Positions 39,201 through 50,643 of a stretch of DNA of 64,000 nucleotides are shown here, one piece after another (positions within the stretch are counted from its first letter, which is position 1; each line of letters begins with the position of its first letter). The notes under the pieces were generated by a model that saw nothing but the letters and a program-made list of their open reading frames with translations, was not told the origin of the DNA and did no database searches. The translations under genes and the position numbers were made by a program. The stretch is taken from contig OX359248.1 of assembly GCA_947179485.1 (NCBI GenBank), forward strand, positions 50,416,386 to 50,480,385, in the 5' to 3' direction. The stretch is from Allacma fusca. Lineage: Eukaryota; Arthropoda; Collembola; Symphypleona; Sminthuridae.

Positions 39201-39578
39201 GTTAATAAAAACAGTTAACATATTTAAGCAGGCGAGTAAAAGAGAGACATTCATTTACAGCTTTGCTAAGTGAAACTTGAGAATGGGTTTTTGGGTCTAA
39301 GTCTAATGCTACGCACATACTGTAGCTGAAGGATTACTCTTATGTATGCTAGTGTGGTGCTTAAATAAATGGTAACACAGGTAAATCTGAAGCCATGTGT
39401 GGATTATAGAGTCGATCGAAAGTTGCAGTAATTAATTCAAAGATGTGATGCTCGCATTTGGTCAGCCAAGAATGACGGTTTCTTGCAACTATATAAACAA
39501 GTTCATAACCATTTCAAACCAGTCTAAAAGCAACAATCGAAGTATTCTCATTCTCAAGTTGCACCTGTCAAAATCAAT
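36291..39578. other. Intergenic region between the two His-Gly genes (3.3 kb)
   Basis: 3' UTR of gene 1 (AATAAA at 36447-36452) and 5' flank of gene 2. I looked for a third or degenerate copy of the MNK leader and of GHGG repeats and found none. A GC-richer stretch at 38150-38700 has short minus-strand protein-like pieces broken by stops; I could not name a source. Confidence 0.5.
39490..39497 (+). promoter_or_regulatory. TATA box of His-Gly gene 2
   Basis: TATATAAA 31 nt upstream of an initiator-like CCAGTCT (A at 39521). The spacing and quality are those of a strong arthropod core promoter; the start codon follows about 58 nt later. Confidence 0.75.
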
Positions 39579-40935
39579 ATGAACAAAGTGGTAAGATTAT
39601 TTCATTTCTTCGGGGATATTAAAATGTGGCCAGAATTTGAATGGTGTTTGATTTATGGGACTTCTCAAATTTGTGTCTCAATTTTTTGTTTAGATTTTCC
39701 TAGCCATGGTGGCATTTGCTGCTTGTGCTGTAGTTGAAGAGAAGCAGGAACCAACAAAAGATTATAAAGAACTCGAATTGAAGGTGGAAAAGGAAACGAT
39801 GGCCATGTTGGCCAAACGAGGGCTATTGGACAATGGCCCACGACATGGTCAAAGCTCAGTCGATGAAGAATCCAGCAGTTACGGAGAAGGGTTGAAATCG
39901 AGTCCAACCAGCCATGGTGGTCATGGAGGATATGGCCATGCTAGTCACGGGCAAGGTGGACATGGAGGATATGGTCATGCTAGTCACGGGCAAAGCGGAC
40001 ATGTAGTATATGGCCATTCTAGTCATGGGCAAGGTGGACATGGAGTATACGGCCATGGTAGTCACGAGCAAGGTGGTCATGGAGGATATGGCCATGGTAG
40101 TCACGGACACGGTGGTCATGGAGGTTACGGTCATAGCAGCCATGGACATGGTGGTCACGGAGGATATGGCCATGGCAGTGTCGGACATGGTGGTCATGGG
40201 GGATATGGTCATATCAGTCACGGACATGGCGGTCATGCAGGATATGGTCAGGGATGGCAAGGTGTGTCTGGTCACAGTGCATATGGCCAGGGATGGCAAG
40301 GAGTGTCTGGTCATAGCACTTATGGTCAGGGTTGGCAAGGAGCGTCTGGTCAGAGCACTTATGGCCAGGGATGGCAAGGAGCGTCTGGTCATAGCACTTA
40401 TGGTCACGGAGGACAAGGTCTCAGCGGTCATGGGGGTTATGGTCACAGCAGCTATGGTCATGGTGGAGATGGCGGTTACGGTAAAGGGTGGCAGTCTGGC
40501 CATAACAGCCTTGGACAAAATGGTCATGGAGGTTACGGCCAGGGTTGGCAATCTGGTTCCGATGGATACGGTCACAGCAACCATGGTCACTCCGGAGAAG
40601 GCAGTTATACTCAAGGTTGGCAATCGGGATCTAGTCTCGTCAGCAAGGAACTTGGTGAGCATGGCGGATTCGACTTTGGCAATCTTGGATCAATGTTTAA
40701 GCAAGAAGATTACGGAGGTAGCGATCATGGCAATAGCGGTGAATACACTAATCAAGAAAGCATAGTCTACGGGAAACCCAGTACCGACTTCGCCGACATG
40801 AGTTTCGGATTTGGTGGCGACGAAGGTAACAAAGTTGATCTCGGATTTAATAACGAAGAGATCACCAAAAGTGGAACCGGAGCAAGTGGTGAGGAAAACA
40901 AGGATGGGGCCTACAGTAGTTCTCAAGAGTACTAG
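39579..40935 (+). CDS. Secreted His/Gly-rich repeat precursor 2, 417 aa
   Basis: Exon 1 is 39579-39590 (MNKV), exon 2 is 39694-40935, the same architecture as precursor 1. Signal peptide about 1-18, charged propeptide 19-46 ending AKR|G, then modules: (a) a linker with serine and acid residues, (b) about nine HGGYGHxSHGxGG units, (c) four 13-residue GQGWQGxSGxSxY units, (d) mixed GH/GW repeats, (e) a non-repetitive acidic tail of about 100 residues ending SSSQEY. No cysteine follows the signal peptide. The repeats should be disordered or silk-like. Paralogy with gene 1 rests on the shared leader (MNK-hydrophobic-EEK), exon layout, KR site and GH-rich content. Role unknown: structural/adhesive, metal-binding and antimicrobial readings are all open. 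Poly(A) signal at 41258. Confidence 0.88.
40252..40407 (+). repeat. 39-bp tandem repeat coding GQGWQGxSGxSxY (four copies)
   Basis: Four consecutive in-frame 39-nt units, each beginning at GGTCAGGG or GGCCAGGG and coding GQGWQG plus SG(H/Q)S(A/T)Y. Copies differ at a few bases (GTG or GCG after GGA, CAT or CAG), suggesting recent tandem duplication. Confidence 0.85.
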
Positions 40936-42833
40936 AGACTCCCTTTGCAGTTACTATTAGTAGCAAACAAATTCCTAAAGACATGTCGTCACTTGGTCCA
41001 GCGGAAAAGACCCACCGTTTAGTCAGTTTTAAACATAGATATTCCTAGTCTATTCGTTTGTTAACCTTTGTAATATGATTAATTATTACATTTTTTTCAA
41101 AATCCCTTGCTCTATTTGGAAAGTTCTTGTTGTATTTTTATTCTCCTGTTGTTACCTACTTGAATCCACGGAGCGTTAATTCACTGTACGCTGTTCGTGT
41201 TAAAATTTGATAAATTTGTTTATTGTTATTTTCTACATATGTATGTACATGACAGAAAATAAAATTTATTGTAACGGAACCCAAATTAATGCTTATTTGA
41301 ATGCATTTGATTTCAAGGTGTGAAAAGAAAATTTCTAGAGTCGCGTCAAGTAAGTAAATACATATATATAAACATGTACATACTGAAATCGATTATGTGT
41401 ATCATTGCATGATTTTTAATCGTACATTGTTGTGGCAATAGCACATGATACAAGATGTTTCCAAAAAACGGTTACATTTTGCACTCCAAAGCATCCCTTT
41501 TGTTACTGTTATACGCATAAAAATAATTGACCGTAACGTAACTATTTGTAATTACAGCATATGTATTTAACGTACACATGTATACACATAAGTATATCTG
41601 TAGATCCGCTATCCGCTTCCTTTCATACAAAGGGGAAGCCTCTTTTCAGACAAGTTTATACGACAGATCGTCAGGTTCTGAATCTAAACAGCTTAATTAT
41701 TTTTCCGCTGATAATCAGTCAAATTATTACAGCAAGAGCAAGAGAGGCAATTCAATAGCGCATGAAGAGTAATAACTATTATGATGTGTATATAGATACA
41801 GCAAACAAGTCAGGGAAAGTGCCGGCTAAGGTTAAGGTACAACCTCAGCACTTTCTTTCACAGTCAGTTGAGCCAGCGCACTTGAACGCCCTTTGATTCC
41901 ATGTATGTACATATTTACTTCATTGTGATTTGTCTGTCGTAAGGGTGAGAGTTCTCCAATTAATTATCAATTCGTGGTACATATGCCGTGTGTATACCCT
42001 ATAAGCTGTTTTACAACAATAATGTTGTCCAGTCGAGCAAGTGATGTACAGTATTGGAACAGCTTTATTACCTCAAACCCTCATAGTGTAAAACATTCAT
42101 TTCTAGTGACAGACGCATCGTACTTACAATTAACTACGTATGAACGTACTTCCTTAATCAAAAGATTGTTTTTAATTGCTAATTCACATAAATGAACGGA
42201 CGAGTACGAGCACGCTGACTGGTTTAGGCAGGGAAATTTGTACAAACCTCATAAACCTGTATTGTATGTAATCGGATTAAAATGTCCGGCAAAATGAAAG
42301 CATATACAGCCTCTTGGCTTCTGAGCATTTATATACCTTTCAAAATTTTATTTCTAATAAGGATTCAAATGAGTAATCAGTGGGTCGAATCTACGAGAAT
42401 TAACTTAAACTATGTAATACTTATCTCATGTTTTGGCTTAACTCCTAATCAATACCGGCAAGCATTGTAAGAATTGTTCAGTTTCATTATGAAAGAAAAA
42501 TTAAAAACGCTACTCTAAAATGCTTGGACCTATTTTAAAATCGAATTCGTACACAAATGAGCGCAATAAGAATAAAAAGATTTTAAATAAATTACTGGAA
42601 CTATCAGTTCTTTCCCTAGAGTTCTACCTGTTATGTTGCAAATTGCAACTGACGTTAATTGAATTTTTTTTACAATTTCATCGAAAATCAGAAAACGCGT
42701 AAATCGTATGACTAAACTAGAGCACATTCCCAAAGATAAATAGTTACGTTACAAATATCACAAAATGAATAAATTACCAAAAAAATTCTATTAAAAGAAA
42801 TCACTGTCTGATTTTTTTGACAAAGGATGGAGC
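40936..42833. other. Intergenic region His-Gly gene 2 / F-box gene
   Basis: 3' UTR of precursor 2 with AATAAA at 41258-41263, then AT-rich sequence. Several 60-73 codon plus-strand frames (41561-42470) show no recognisable protein. Nothing else assigned. Confidence 0.5.
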
Positions 42834-45688
42834 TTAAAAGGCGACGGGCTCATGTTGAAATGCAACGAAAGGCTCCAGTGGTTCCAGCTTCGTTTGAAGT
42901 TCTGCAAAACACAGGGACCATTGCAGTTAAATTACTCTTGATATTATAGTTAAACTTCAAAACATTGCGCAATGGAATTTTAAATAGATATAATAACTCA
43001 GCTGGTAAACAGTGTTTGGCTTAAAAATTGTGTACCAGTGCTTAAGCGATGTTGCTGATCATAGGCAATGGTAACCTGCAAACGTTCCATCTTGTTAAAT
43101 GCCTGCATTGCTGTCAGAGTAGATAGGGTCCAGTCGGTATGACTCTCATAGGACTCCTTTTGATGCAAAGTGAATCTCAGCTTTGTAAGATCTGCGGAAA
43201 TAAATAGGACATAAATGTTTAAATTATTTATTTAACCCACAATACTTGTAGACATTGTTTCAAGAACTAACTTTCCAATTGTCCTATCCAAGACTTTCTC
43301 CTGACATGATTTAGCAGTTCCTGTTCACCCTCCGTCGAACGAAGAATGTGCTTGCAAACTAACAAATGGATCCCGGTGAAAACAAAATCGAAATTCTTCT
43401 CAGTATGAAAATGAAAAGTGCTGTCGAACAACTCCAATGCGCACAAAGTTGCAGGTAGGAGCTCCCAAATTCGAGTATTTGAAGCCTTCACAGGGAACTG
43501 GGTCTCCTTCAGAACCATTCTTGTAATATTTGGGAACGAACTCAGTATAATCTGTAGACCCACCTTATCCACACGATTTGTAAACTCAATACTTGCCACA
43601 GTAGGTATCCCCTCATTTTGAGATCCTTCCTTCCGATCGGCAGGTTGAAGGGCAAAAAGTTTATAGACGGAAGGACTCTTAACCTTAATTTCAAATCGGA
43701 CGGTTCTTAGTTTCGGGAACATTCTCGAAGAGAAGCCGATGCCACCAGGAAGAAGGGCACAAGACATATTCCGATTGTGAACGGTCAACTCCTCGAGGTT
43801 TTCAAAAGGCTGAGCGATCGTGTCATCTCCAAGAATTCCCAAGGGATCGGTCCGTAAAGAGACCAAACTCGGACAAGAACTCAACAATAGCTTTCGAATC
43901 ACTTGGATCACGGCGGAGTCCTTCTTCATGCTTGCACATTCCACAGTTAAATCGCGAAGTCGGGGTTCATGGTTCGCAAAAGTTATGAAATCCCGTATAT
44001 TCTTGTAGTTTGGACTAAAAACCGTGGTTTTTATTAAATCTATACGATTTGTCCTGGTAATTGCCTTCACCAAGTGAATATTAAAGTTACGTAACTCCAA
44101 AAGATTCGGTGAACCGCGGATTAGTGCTTCGAGGATTGCTAATGGGTAGCCATGATAGTAAACATTAGCATGCGAAATTATTTCCAAATAGAGTAGTTTT
44201 GGCCAGTAAATTTGACGGTGATTTCGGTTTCTGAAAAATTCGTGGAAACCAACATGACCATACAGGATCTCTGACAAGTCCAGTTGCAGGGAACTTATGT
44301 TGGAGCATTGTTTCAAAACGAAACTTAAAGCGTCACAGGATTTTAAGCCCTTAACGCCCAAGGACTGGATGTTTTGCCCGTGGTCAGCAAAAAACGGAAT
44401 TGCCAGTCTGTACATATTCTCGCTATGTATATGGAAACTCGAGCATCGTAACGAATCTGGTTTTTTCATATTCAACAATAGGTCGTCAAGGGTTGTTACA
44501 GAGTTCCTTGAACCCACACGACACTTCTCATCATCTTTCATGTCCCACAAAGTCATCCGGCTGTTATTACGAATTATCATCTCTTTCTTTCCAATACGTT
44601 CCCAGCTTGGGCATACTTCGCGACATGATTTGAGGGCTTCGAATGACAAGTGCTCAAAGATTTTCCCGACAATCTGCCACAAAAACATGCAAATTATTAG
44701 TAAGCATACATGATGCCAAGAAATAAAGTATCCCTGCGGTAGCCCTAATAAGGACGGATAGAAGGAAATAACTCATTCCCCTGTGATTTAGAAAATGTTT
44801 GTATAGATTTTTCCAAATTTCATCTCCCTAGCTCAAAAAGTCTGGTTACAGCAGTCTTGCAAGGGGTGCGTAGTCGAAATATTTTTCGAATCAAGTGCTT
44901 ATTCCTGCTCACAAAAATCCGACTTTGCTCCCATTACAAGACCCCTGTAACCAGATTTTTTGAACTAGCGATGAGATGAACTGAAAATCTATACAAACAT
45001 TTTCATAGACACACTTTACCCGAAATTGAGCCCATATTTGCTTATGCTTTGAAATGTTTACATATATGATAAGAATTTACCAGATGATTGGAAAGTGCGG
45101 AATGGACAGGTGACGACTTCAACCAACTCTCTGGCTTACATACAAATGACATAGTATCAATTTTTCCCATGTTTTTTCTAGCATCAGTATCACATCCTGT
45201 TAATGATCCTTCCCTGAAAGTATTACTTTCTCTTGCAAAAACGGAACGAATCTGAAATAAAGTAGCGATTCAATTCATAGGATTGGTTTATTAATTGTCA
45301 TTAGTTCATTAGCATATAAATATCTGATTTTAGTTATGTCTGTGTACAAATCATGGACGAAAATCACATCACCTCTTTTTTGAGCAAATGGAGCAGACTT
45401 GATTCGCCCTGAGTATCACCAACAAGTGTAAATATATTCATGACAGATTTCTCCATTCTCTGTAGAGATTTGTCAACGTTTTTCCGGAGCAAGACCAGTT
45501 CCTGCGTCACCTCTGTCCTATTGAGTGCTTGCTACAAACAAGACCGTGCCAAAAAGCAAAATAATGTGCTTAAAAATATTGATCGTCAGAACGAAAATAT
45601 AACGTTAACGCAATTTTATTGAATTAACACACTATCAAAGTACAAAAATAAACAATATAACAGCATTCACTACTCCTCTTACCTCCAT
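42834..45688 (-). CDS. F-box protein with leucine-rich-like repeats, 6 exons, 653 aa
   Basis: Minus-strand exons 45688-45683 (only Met-Glu), 45531-45373, 45251-45081, 44673-43272, 43191-43036, 42901-42834. Phases close at 1,962 nt. The N-terminus (1-112) holds a short predicted coiled coil (VTQELVLLRKNVDKSLQRME) not usual for F-box proteins. The F-box follows (about 107-150: IVGKIFEHLSFEALKSCREV, then CPSW), then irregular leucine-rich repeats to the end, including IGQLENLTKLRFTL built across the exon 4/5 junction. F-box proteins join SCF ubiquitin ligases through Skp1; the LRR part would pick the substrate, unknown here. Reading through the 80-nt fourth intron stops at once (stop at 43267-43269), giving a shorter possible isoform. 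A fold-back element sits in the third intron. No one-to-one orthologue recognised. Confidence 0.85.
44791..45004. mobile_element. Fold-back (MITE-like) element in F-box gene intron 3, 214 bp
   Basis: Inverted arms of about 75-80 bp: GAAAATGTTTGTATAGATTT at the left returns as AAATCTATACAAACATTTTC at the right, and TCTGGTTACAG as CTGTAACCAGA further in, with a few mismatches. No coding capacity and no clear target duplication. Short AT-rich palindromic elements of this kind are usually MITEs. Confidence 0.7.
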
Positions 45689-47977
45689 TGATGAAATTAA
45701 CGTAACCTGTGAGAGAAGCAACTTTACTTTTGCCAGTCCAACCGAAAAAACTCAATCTACTCAATTAATAACACTTAATTGTACATTCTTTTAATTATTT
45801 AATTAAAATACGCCATTACTACCATGTCATGCCGAAAAATATAAACTCAAAATCCTGCGATGTTACTGCCTTTTATGAATACTAAATTACTAAAGGAAAT
45901 CATAAGCTTCTACGCTATCTATAACTGGCTTCAAACTCGAAAGTAAGTAATAGCATCAATTTAGTACAGTACTATAAGTGAAGCTACTGCAAAAGCTACA
46001 AGCGTAAAACTGACAGTAACAAGCCTATAATAGGAAACCTGTTGAAATAAACATTGAACAGGGCAAGAAGTATTTCAGTTTTGAATAACATTTGCATATC
46101 TGAACTGATCTTGACTGAGATATACTCTGGCAAATATTTAAATCATCCAACTTTTAGGTCAGTGTAAAAATTTTACACTGAGGAGAAGGCATAGTGTATA
46201 AACACTGAATTAATAACTTACACTGTGAAGGTGCTTTACATACAGTTAAGTATTGCATTGACAGGGCGCAAAAGAGCCTCAAGGGCACAATATTTGTCTG
46301 GTTGTAATAATTACCATTTTCGAATACAAGCAGTAAATGCCTTTAATATTTCTCGAGTATACGTGCCTGGCCGGTATTCTCAAAGATTTCCTTCAAAAAG
46401 ATTACTATGCAACCGCCCGTGGAAATATTCAGTTTAATTTATTTTATACATTGATCAAAAAATCTGAAGATGTTTGCAATAATTATAACTTCTCTCTAAC
46501 ACACTCCAACAACCCAATGGCGTCATTGCCCCTTTCCGTTTCTAAAACTGTTCCAGGACCAATTGGTCTTACCTGATTAGTCTAATACCCGCTGTAAAAC
46601 AAATTAAATCCGCCCAGAACCAGTGGCAATAAATATGTCGTGAAATAAATATACATATATTATTGCAAAATTTTGTCAACATTTCTACATCCCGGGTATT
46701 ACTGTACCCAGTTAGAGCGCAATCCTCCTTCAGATGAGTTCGTCCTTGCGACAGAATCATTTTTTATGCTTTTTATGTGTTGAAACATGGGTTATGGGTT
46801 GGAGTCATGAATATTCTGGCCCTCAATCAAACGCCGGATTTACGAATCTAGCCCGAGGTTAAACACTATAGCCATAACCTTCATTATGGGACGTTATGAT
46901 CATCTGTAATAATTATTGGATATTTTTTTAGCACTAGTTACACTTGCCCTCTTACTACATTTTTCCTCTTTGTCATTACTATAGCATTAAGATCTTTCCT
47001 CTGTTGGAGTATATATTCTGGTTGTTAATAATTAAGAGAAACGTTGCAGCTTTCAGAGGTGCCCTTGCAAATGGACTGTACAGTATATAGATTGAAGCCA
47101 GTAATTATACATGTAAGTACATATGCTTGCCGTATCTATAGCTTGCGTGAGGCTACCTTTACAGGCTTTACCTTCGCCTTTGTCCAACAAAAATCAAGAA
47201 TATCTAAAACGCAAGAGTAAAGAACTAGAAGCGGGAAATGTGACCCGCACTATCACTATTCTGCTTCTTAACTTCATAGCATGTCTAAATCGTGTTTAAT
47301 TCGATTTTTGATTTCATTTCCCTGAAAGTTTGTGTCAATACTTCCGGGTCTTATACAGGTTATTACAATTCAGTGGTAATTTATATTCTGGAGCTGATTA
47401 AGGTAAAAATAAAAACATTCAAAATAATAATAATGGTAATAAAACAAACACGATCGAAATTAATGGAGTAGCTTAAAAAGTAATATCGTTCACACTCCCA
47501 AACCGAAATTATAGCAGTGATTTTGTTGATAATTGACACTGTATTTTGAAGTATTCTCAACAGTTTTTGAATTGACTTTGGATTTGAAAAAAAGATTGAT
47601 CTGTCCCAGCAGGCAAAAGTTGAATAACGTCAATTATTATTATTGTAAATTGTAACTATGTTGTATTCAAGCTATTTTTTGTATTAATAATTAGCAATCG
47701 TTCTTTTAAAACTACATTTATGTCCTTATGATTTATTATATTAATATTGTTTGTCCTACGTCTAGGAGAATCCTACCTACGTACTCATGGAAGGATCATG
47801 TGAAAGAAGTATTTAATTATTTTTATTTCTAATTTGTAGGAATGAGTAAGTAAATAATTGACTAATCAAGACGTTGTTCGTTTCTTTGCTTTTTTTACTT
47901 TAGTTCAAGTGGCTAGTTCAGTGATGGTAGATGCAGCGATGAAGTTATAGCTGTCCAGTGATTGTACATACAGTTTG
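45689..47977. other. Divergent intergenic region F-box / FLASH-like gene
   Basis: Separates two divergent starts. It contains a perfect 23-bp palindrome at 46159-46181. A TTTTTACTTTAG acceptor-like site at about 47893-47904 may mark a 5' UTR exon of the next gene. No other coding sequence recognised. Confidence 0.5.
46159..46181. repeat. Perfect palindrome TCAGTGTAAAA-A-TTTTACACTGA
   Basis: Eleven-base arms around one A. A further TTACACTGTG lies at about 46218, so it may be the remnant of a small palindromic transposon. Confidence 0.6.
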
Positions 47978-49447
47978 ATGATATCAGTGAGGATGAACCA
48001 GCCGGATATGGAGGACTCGCTCTGTTACGTGCAGAGCATTGGGGGTGAGGTTGAAATTGAAAATATGGAGCCAGGAAATGGAACAGCCGAAAATTCCTTA
48101 ATGACAGGGGAAGAAGATATTTACGGTGACTTGGATACCTTAGTGTTTTCATCGGCGTCGAAAAATAAAGTTAAATCGGTAAGGTTTGACTCAGTGAAGC
48201 TTTCGAAATACTTTAAAAGTTCTTCCAGAAATTCCCATGATGCTTAAATTTGTTCATTTGACTGTAGAGAGAAGTACTGGAATCAAGACTGACTGCCGCT
48301 GTGAAGGAGATAAGTGAATTGAAGGAGAGGATAACGAAACTGTCTACAGAGAATTTAAATCTGATGAATAATTTCTCCTCACTTTTGAAGACTGCTAGGG
48401 AAGACAAGGAGAAGAATATTTTTACACTACGAGAGCTAAGAAATCAGTATGCCTCCGATTTTGATTGAAGTATTTATTTGAAGAGAGGCATTTCTGATAT
48501 GAAACAACAAAAGTCAAAAAATTGTTTTATATTTACAGGTTACGACACGTCACGAATTTAAACATTCAACGTTCTTCTTTATCGAGAGAAGAGGTAGACA
48601 AAATACACGCTTATTGCAACGAGGTGGAGGGTCAACTGCAGTCCCAAATTTCGCTCCAGGTAATTAGGCAAGCATTAGATGCAGCTAAACGGGAACATCT
48701 GGAGACGAACAAGTCCGTTTACAAGCGCAAGTGGTCCAAACAATTTAAATTCGACAATATGAGTATTTACTTGTGTAAAGAACAAGTTCCTTTCGATCGC
48801 TTAGAACGTGTCACATTCCCACCCCAAAATCTTCCTGCAAGCAGTCAAGTAAGGAAGCAAACATGTGGTACAGACAGAAATGTGATTGGAATAATAATTG
48901 AAGATAAATTCTAGCATAATATTTTATTTTCTTGAAGGTTTCAAAGGTTACTGATTCCCAAGTCCTTTCAGAATTGCCAGAGAAAAAATCGAAAGAAACG
49001 GAAGAAAACAGTCTTAGAATAGCAGCTCCTGGAGATGTAACTAAGGACAAGAATACTGGAAATGTACCTGAAGCACATCGAAAGGAAAAGCTATCCGAAG
49101 ATATGATACTTCACAACCAAAATCCTGAAGGTTCCAAAACTAATTTAGCCAACGGTCGACGTAGAAACTCAAGAGAGGAATCTGACAAGTCCGTATCTCA
49201 CAAGCCTTATGACGATGGAAACCGAAAATTATCCACTGCTAGTAGACAAAGCTGCCACCGTGACCTTTCTCAACCCCGTGTTTCCGAACGCCTTGGAAAT
49301 TACAGAAGAAAAAGTCGCTCAAAATCTAAGGAACCTCCCATTCCCAGTAGAAGCCGTTCAAAACGACCTAGGAGAACCAGATCTAGATCTCCCTCCCCGG
49401 ACCGCCGTACTCGCCACACTACTAACAGCTACCGGAGAAGGCGTTAA
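47978..49447 (+). CDS. Coiled-coil, RS-tailed nuclear protein, FLASH/CASP8AP2-like N-terminus, about 399 aa
   Basis: Exons 47978-48178, 48268-48446, 48539-48848, 48938-49447 (1,200 nt). A second ATG five codons in (47993) is also possible. Parts: an acidic N-terminus with EDIYGDLDTLVFSSASK (about 47-63); a coiled coil (70-125) with NFSSLLKTARE; a middle block (KREHLETNKSVYKRKW); a charged linker; and an Arg/Ser-rich C-terminus (SRSRSKRPRRTRSRSPSPDR, ending YRRRR). The N-terminal motif and the coiled coil recall human FLASH (DIYAGLDS, NISALIKTARVE), which works in histone pre-mRNA 3' processing, but the protein is far shorter and the link is by eye only. The RS tail supports a nuclear, RNA-processing role. 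Alternatively an unrelated SR-type coiled-coil protein. It converges on MPC2. Confidence 0.7.
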
Positions 49448-49834
49448 TAGTATAATCATAATAATAGTATTTTTCACATTTTTACTACGACAGTTACGAT
49501 CAAGTTTGATAATACGCGCTTTCAAAAGCCTATACTATAACATAGCCTACAAAAAAATTAAACCTGTTTTTAAAAATACTATTAAAACATTTGCACTTTC
49601 CACCGTTTTAAAGTTGTTACATGTAATGATGACGTATTTACACATTTATTTACCAAATGTGTTGGTGACTGCATGAAATGAAACAATGGCATCATACAAA
49701 CATAATTCCCCAGTTGAAAGTTGGGAGCATCTTTCCACTTCAATATTTTATTGTGTTGGTAAATTTTACCCCAGACTGAAATTACACGAAAAAGAATACT
49801 ACAGGTACGAGTAGATTCAAATAATCCTTAAATA
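49448..49834. other. Convergent 3' region of the FLASH-like gene and MPC2
   Basis: AT-rich 3' flanks. TTTATT at 49747-49752 reads AATAAA on the minus strand, 83 nt past the MPC2 stop, its probable poly(A) signal. Confidence 0.55.
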
Positions 49835-50643
49835 TTATTCTTCTTTATCTTTAATAGACATCTGGTACTTGATTGATCGCACGCAGGAATATGCCGCGGT
49901 CAAACCCACAAAAAAATTGACACTACAAAGTGACCAGTTTTTAGGAATTATCACCAAGGAATAGCGTGACCAAATGAATCCGGTAGCTGCCAGAGCTCCA
50001 GCCTGAGGTAAACTGATCTTCTCGGCAGGTCTAGATAAATCTCCCAGCCCAGCTATAACCAAGCCCTGGAAATATTACACAAGTTCCCATCATCATCATA
50101 TCATTACCCTTCCACAACAAATATTCTCAAAATATTTTCAACCAACAAACAAGTTACACATCTTGCGACCGTAAGTACTATACTGTAAGATGACCCAGAG
50201 GTATTTCTTACAAAGAATTCAAGCCTCAAGCACTTTAAATATACAAATGTAAACACAGCAGAATTTACCACAACAGAAATTGCTTACCCATTTGAATAAA
50301 GGAGCCCAGAAGAAGACTGTTTGGGGTCCTGCAATAAAATAATAAACAAAAATATTTATTATGCCAATAATTAAATCCATTATTAAATCTTAGAATCCAA
50401 TGATCTAATAACGAATCACGCTATGTACAACTTATTACCGAATTAAACATTTTAAAATCTCCATTCAATTTCACCAAATCACACACTTATGTTTATTGAA
50501 AATAATTTTATATATTTTTATTAAAATAAAAAAAAACATAAATAATTTTTTTTACCTGCAGGATGCTTCCACATAGGTAACATCTTAGCAGGGACGAATT
50601 TTTCGAAAAATTTCATGGAGCGAAGGTACACTGCGGAGGTCAT
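49835..50643 (-). CDS. MPC2: Mitochondrial pyruvate carrier 2, 119 aa
   Basis: Minus-strand exons 50643-50556, 50328-50288, 50065-49835 (360 nt, phases close). The protein pairs with MPC1 in the inner mitochondrial membrane to import pyruvate. Signatures: HPAGPQTVFFWAP, then KWGLVIAG, LSRPAEKISLPQ, and ATGFIWSRYSLVIIPKNWSL, nearly identical to human MPC2; NFFVG begins the last helix. There is no cleavable presequence, as usual for the family. Length agrees with human (127). The start begins MTSAVYLRSMKFFEKF, a basic amphipathic helix. Confidence 0.97.

Noticed and set aside
39856-40765. 251- and 268-codon alternative frames over His-Gly gene 2
   Set aside because: Same low-complexity artefact; only the frame with signal peptide, KR site and paralogue match is kept.
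43267-44688. F-box gene as a single exon starting MFLWQIVGK
   Set aside because: The first four codons are the pyrimidine tract and CAG acceptor of an intron, and the stop lies in the next intron; the spliced model is better supported.
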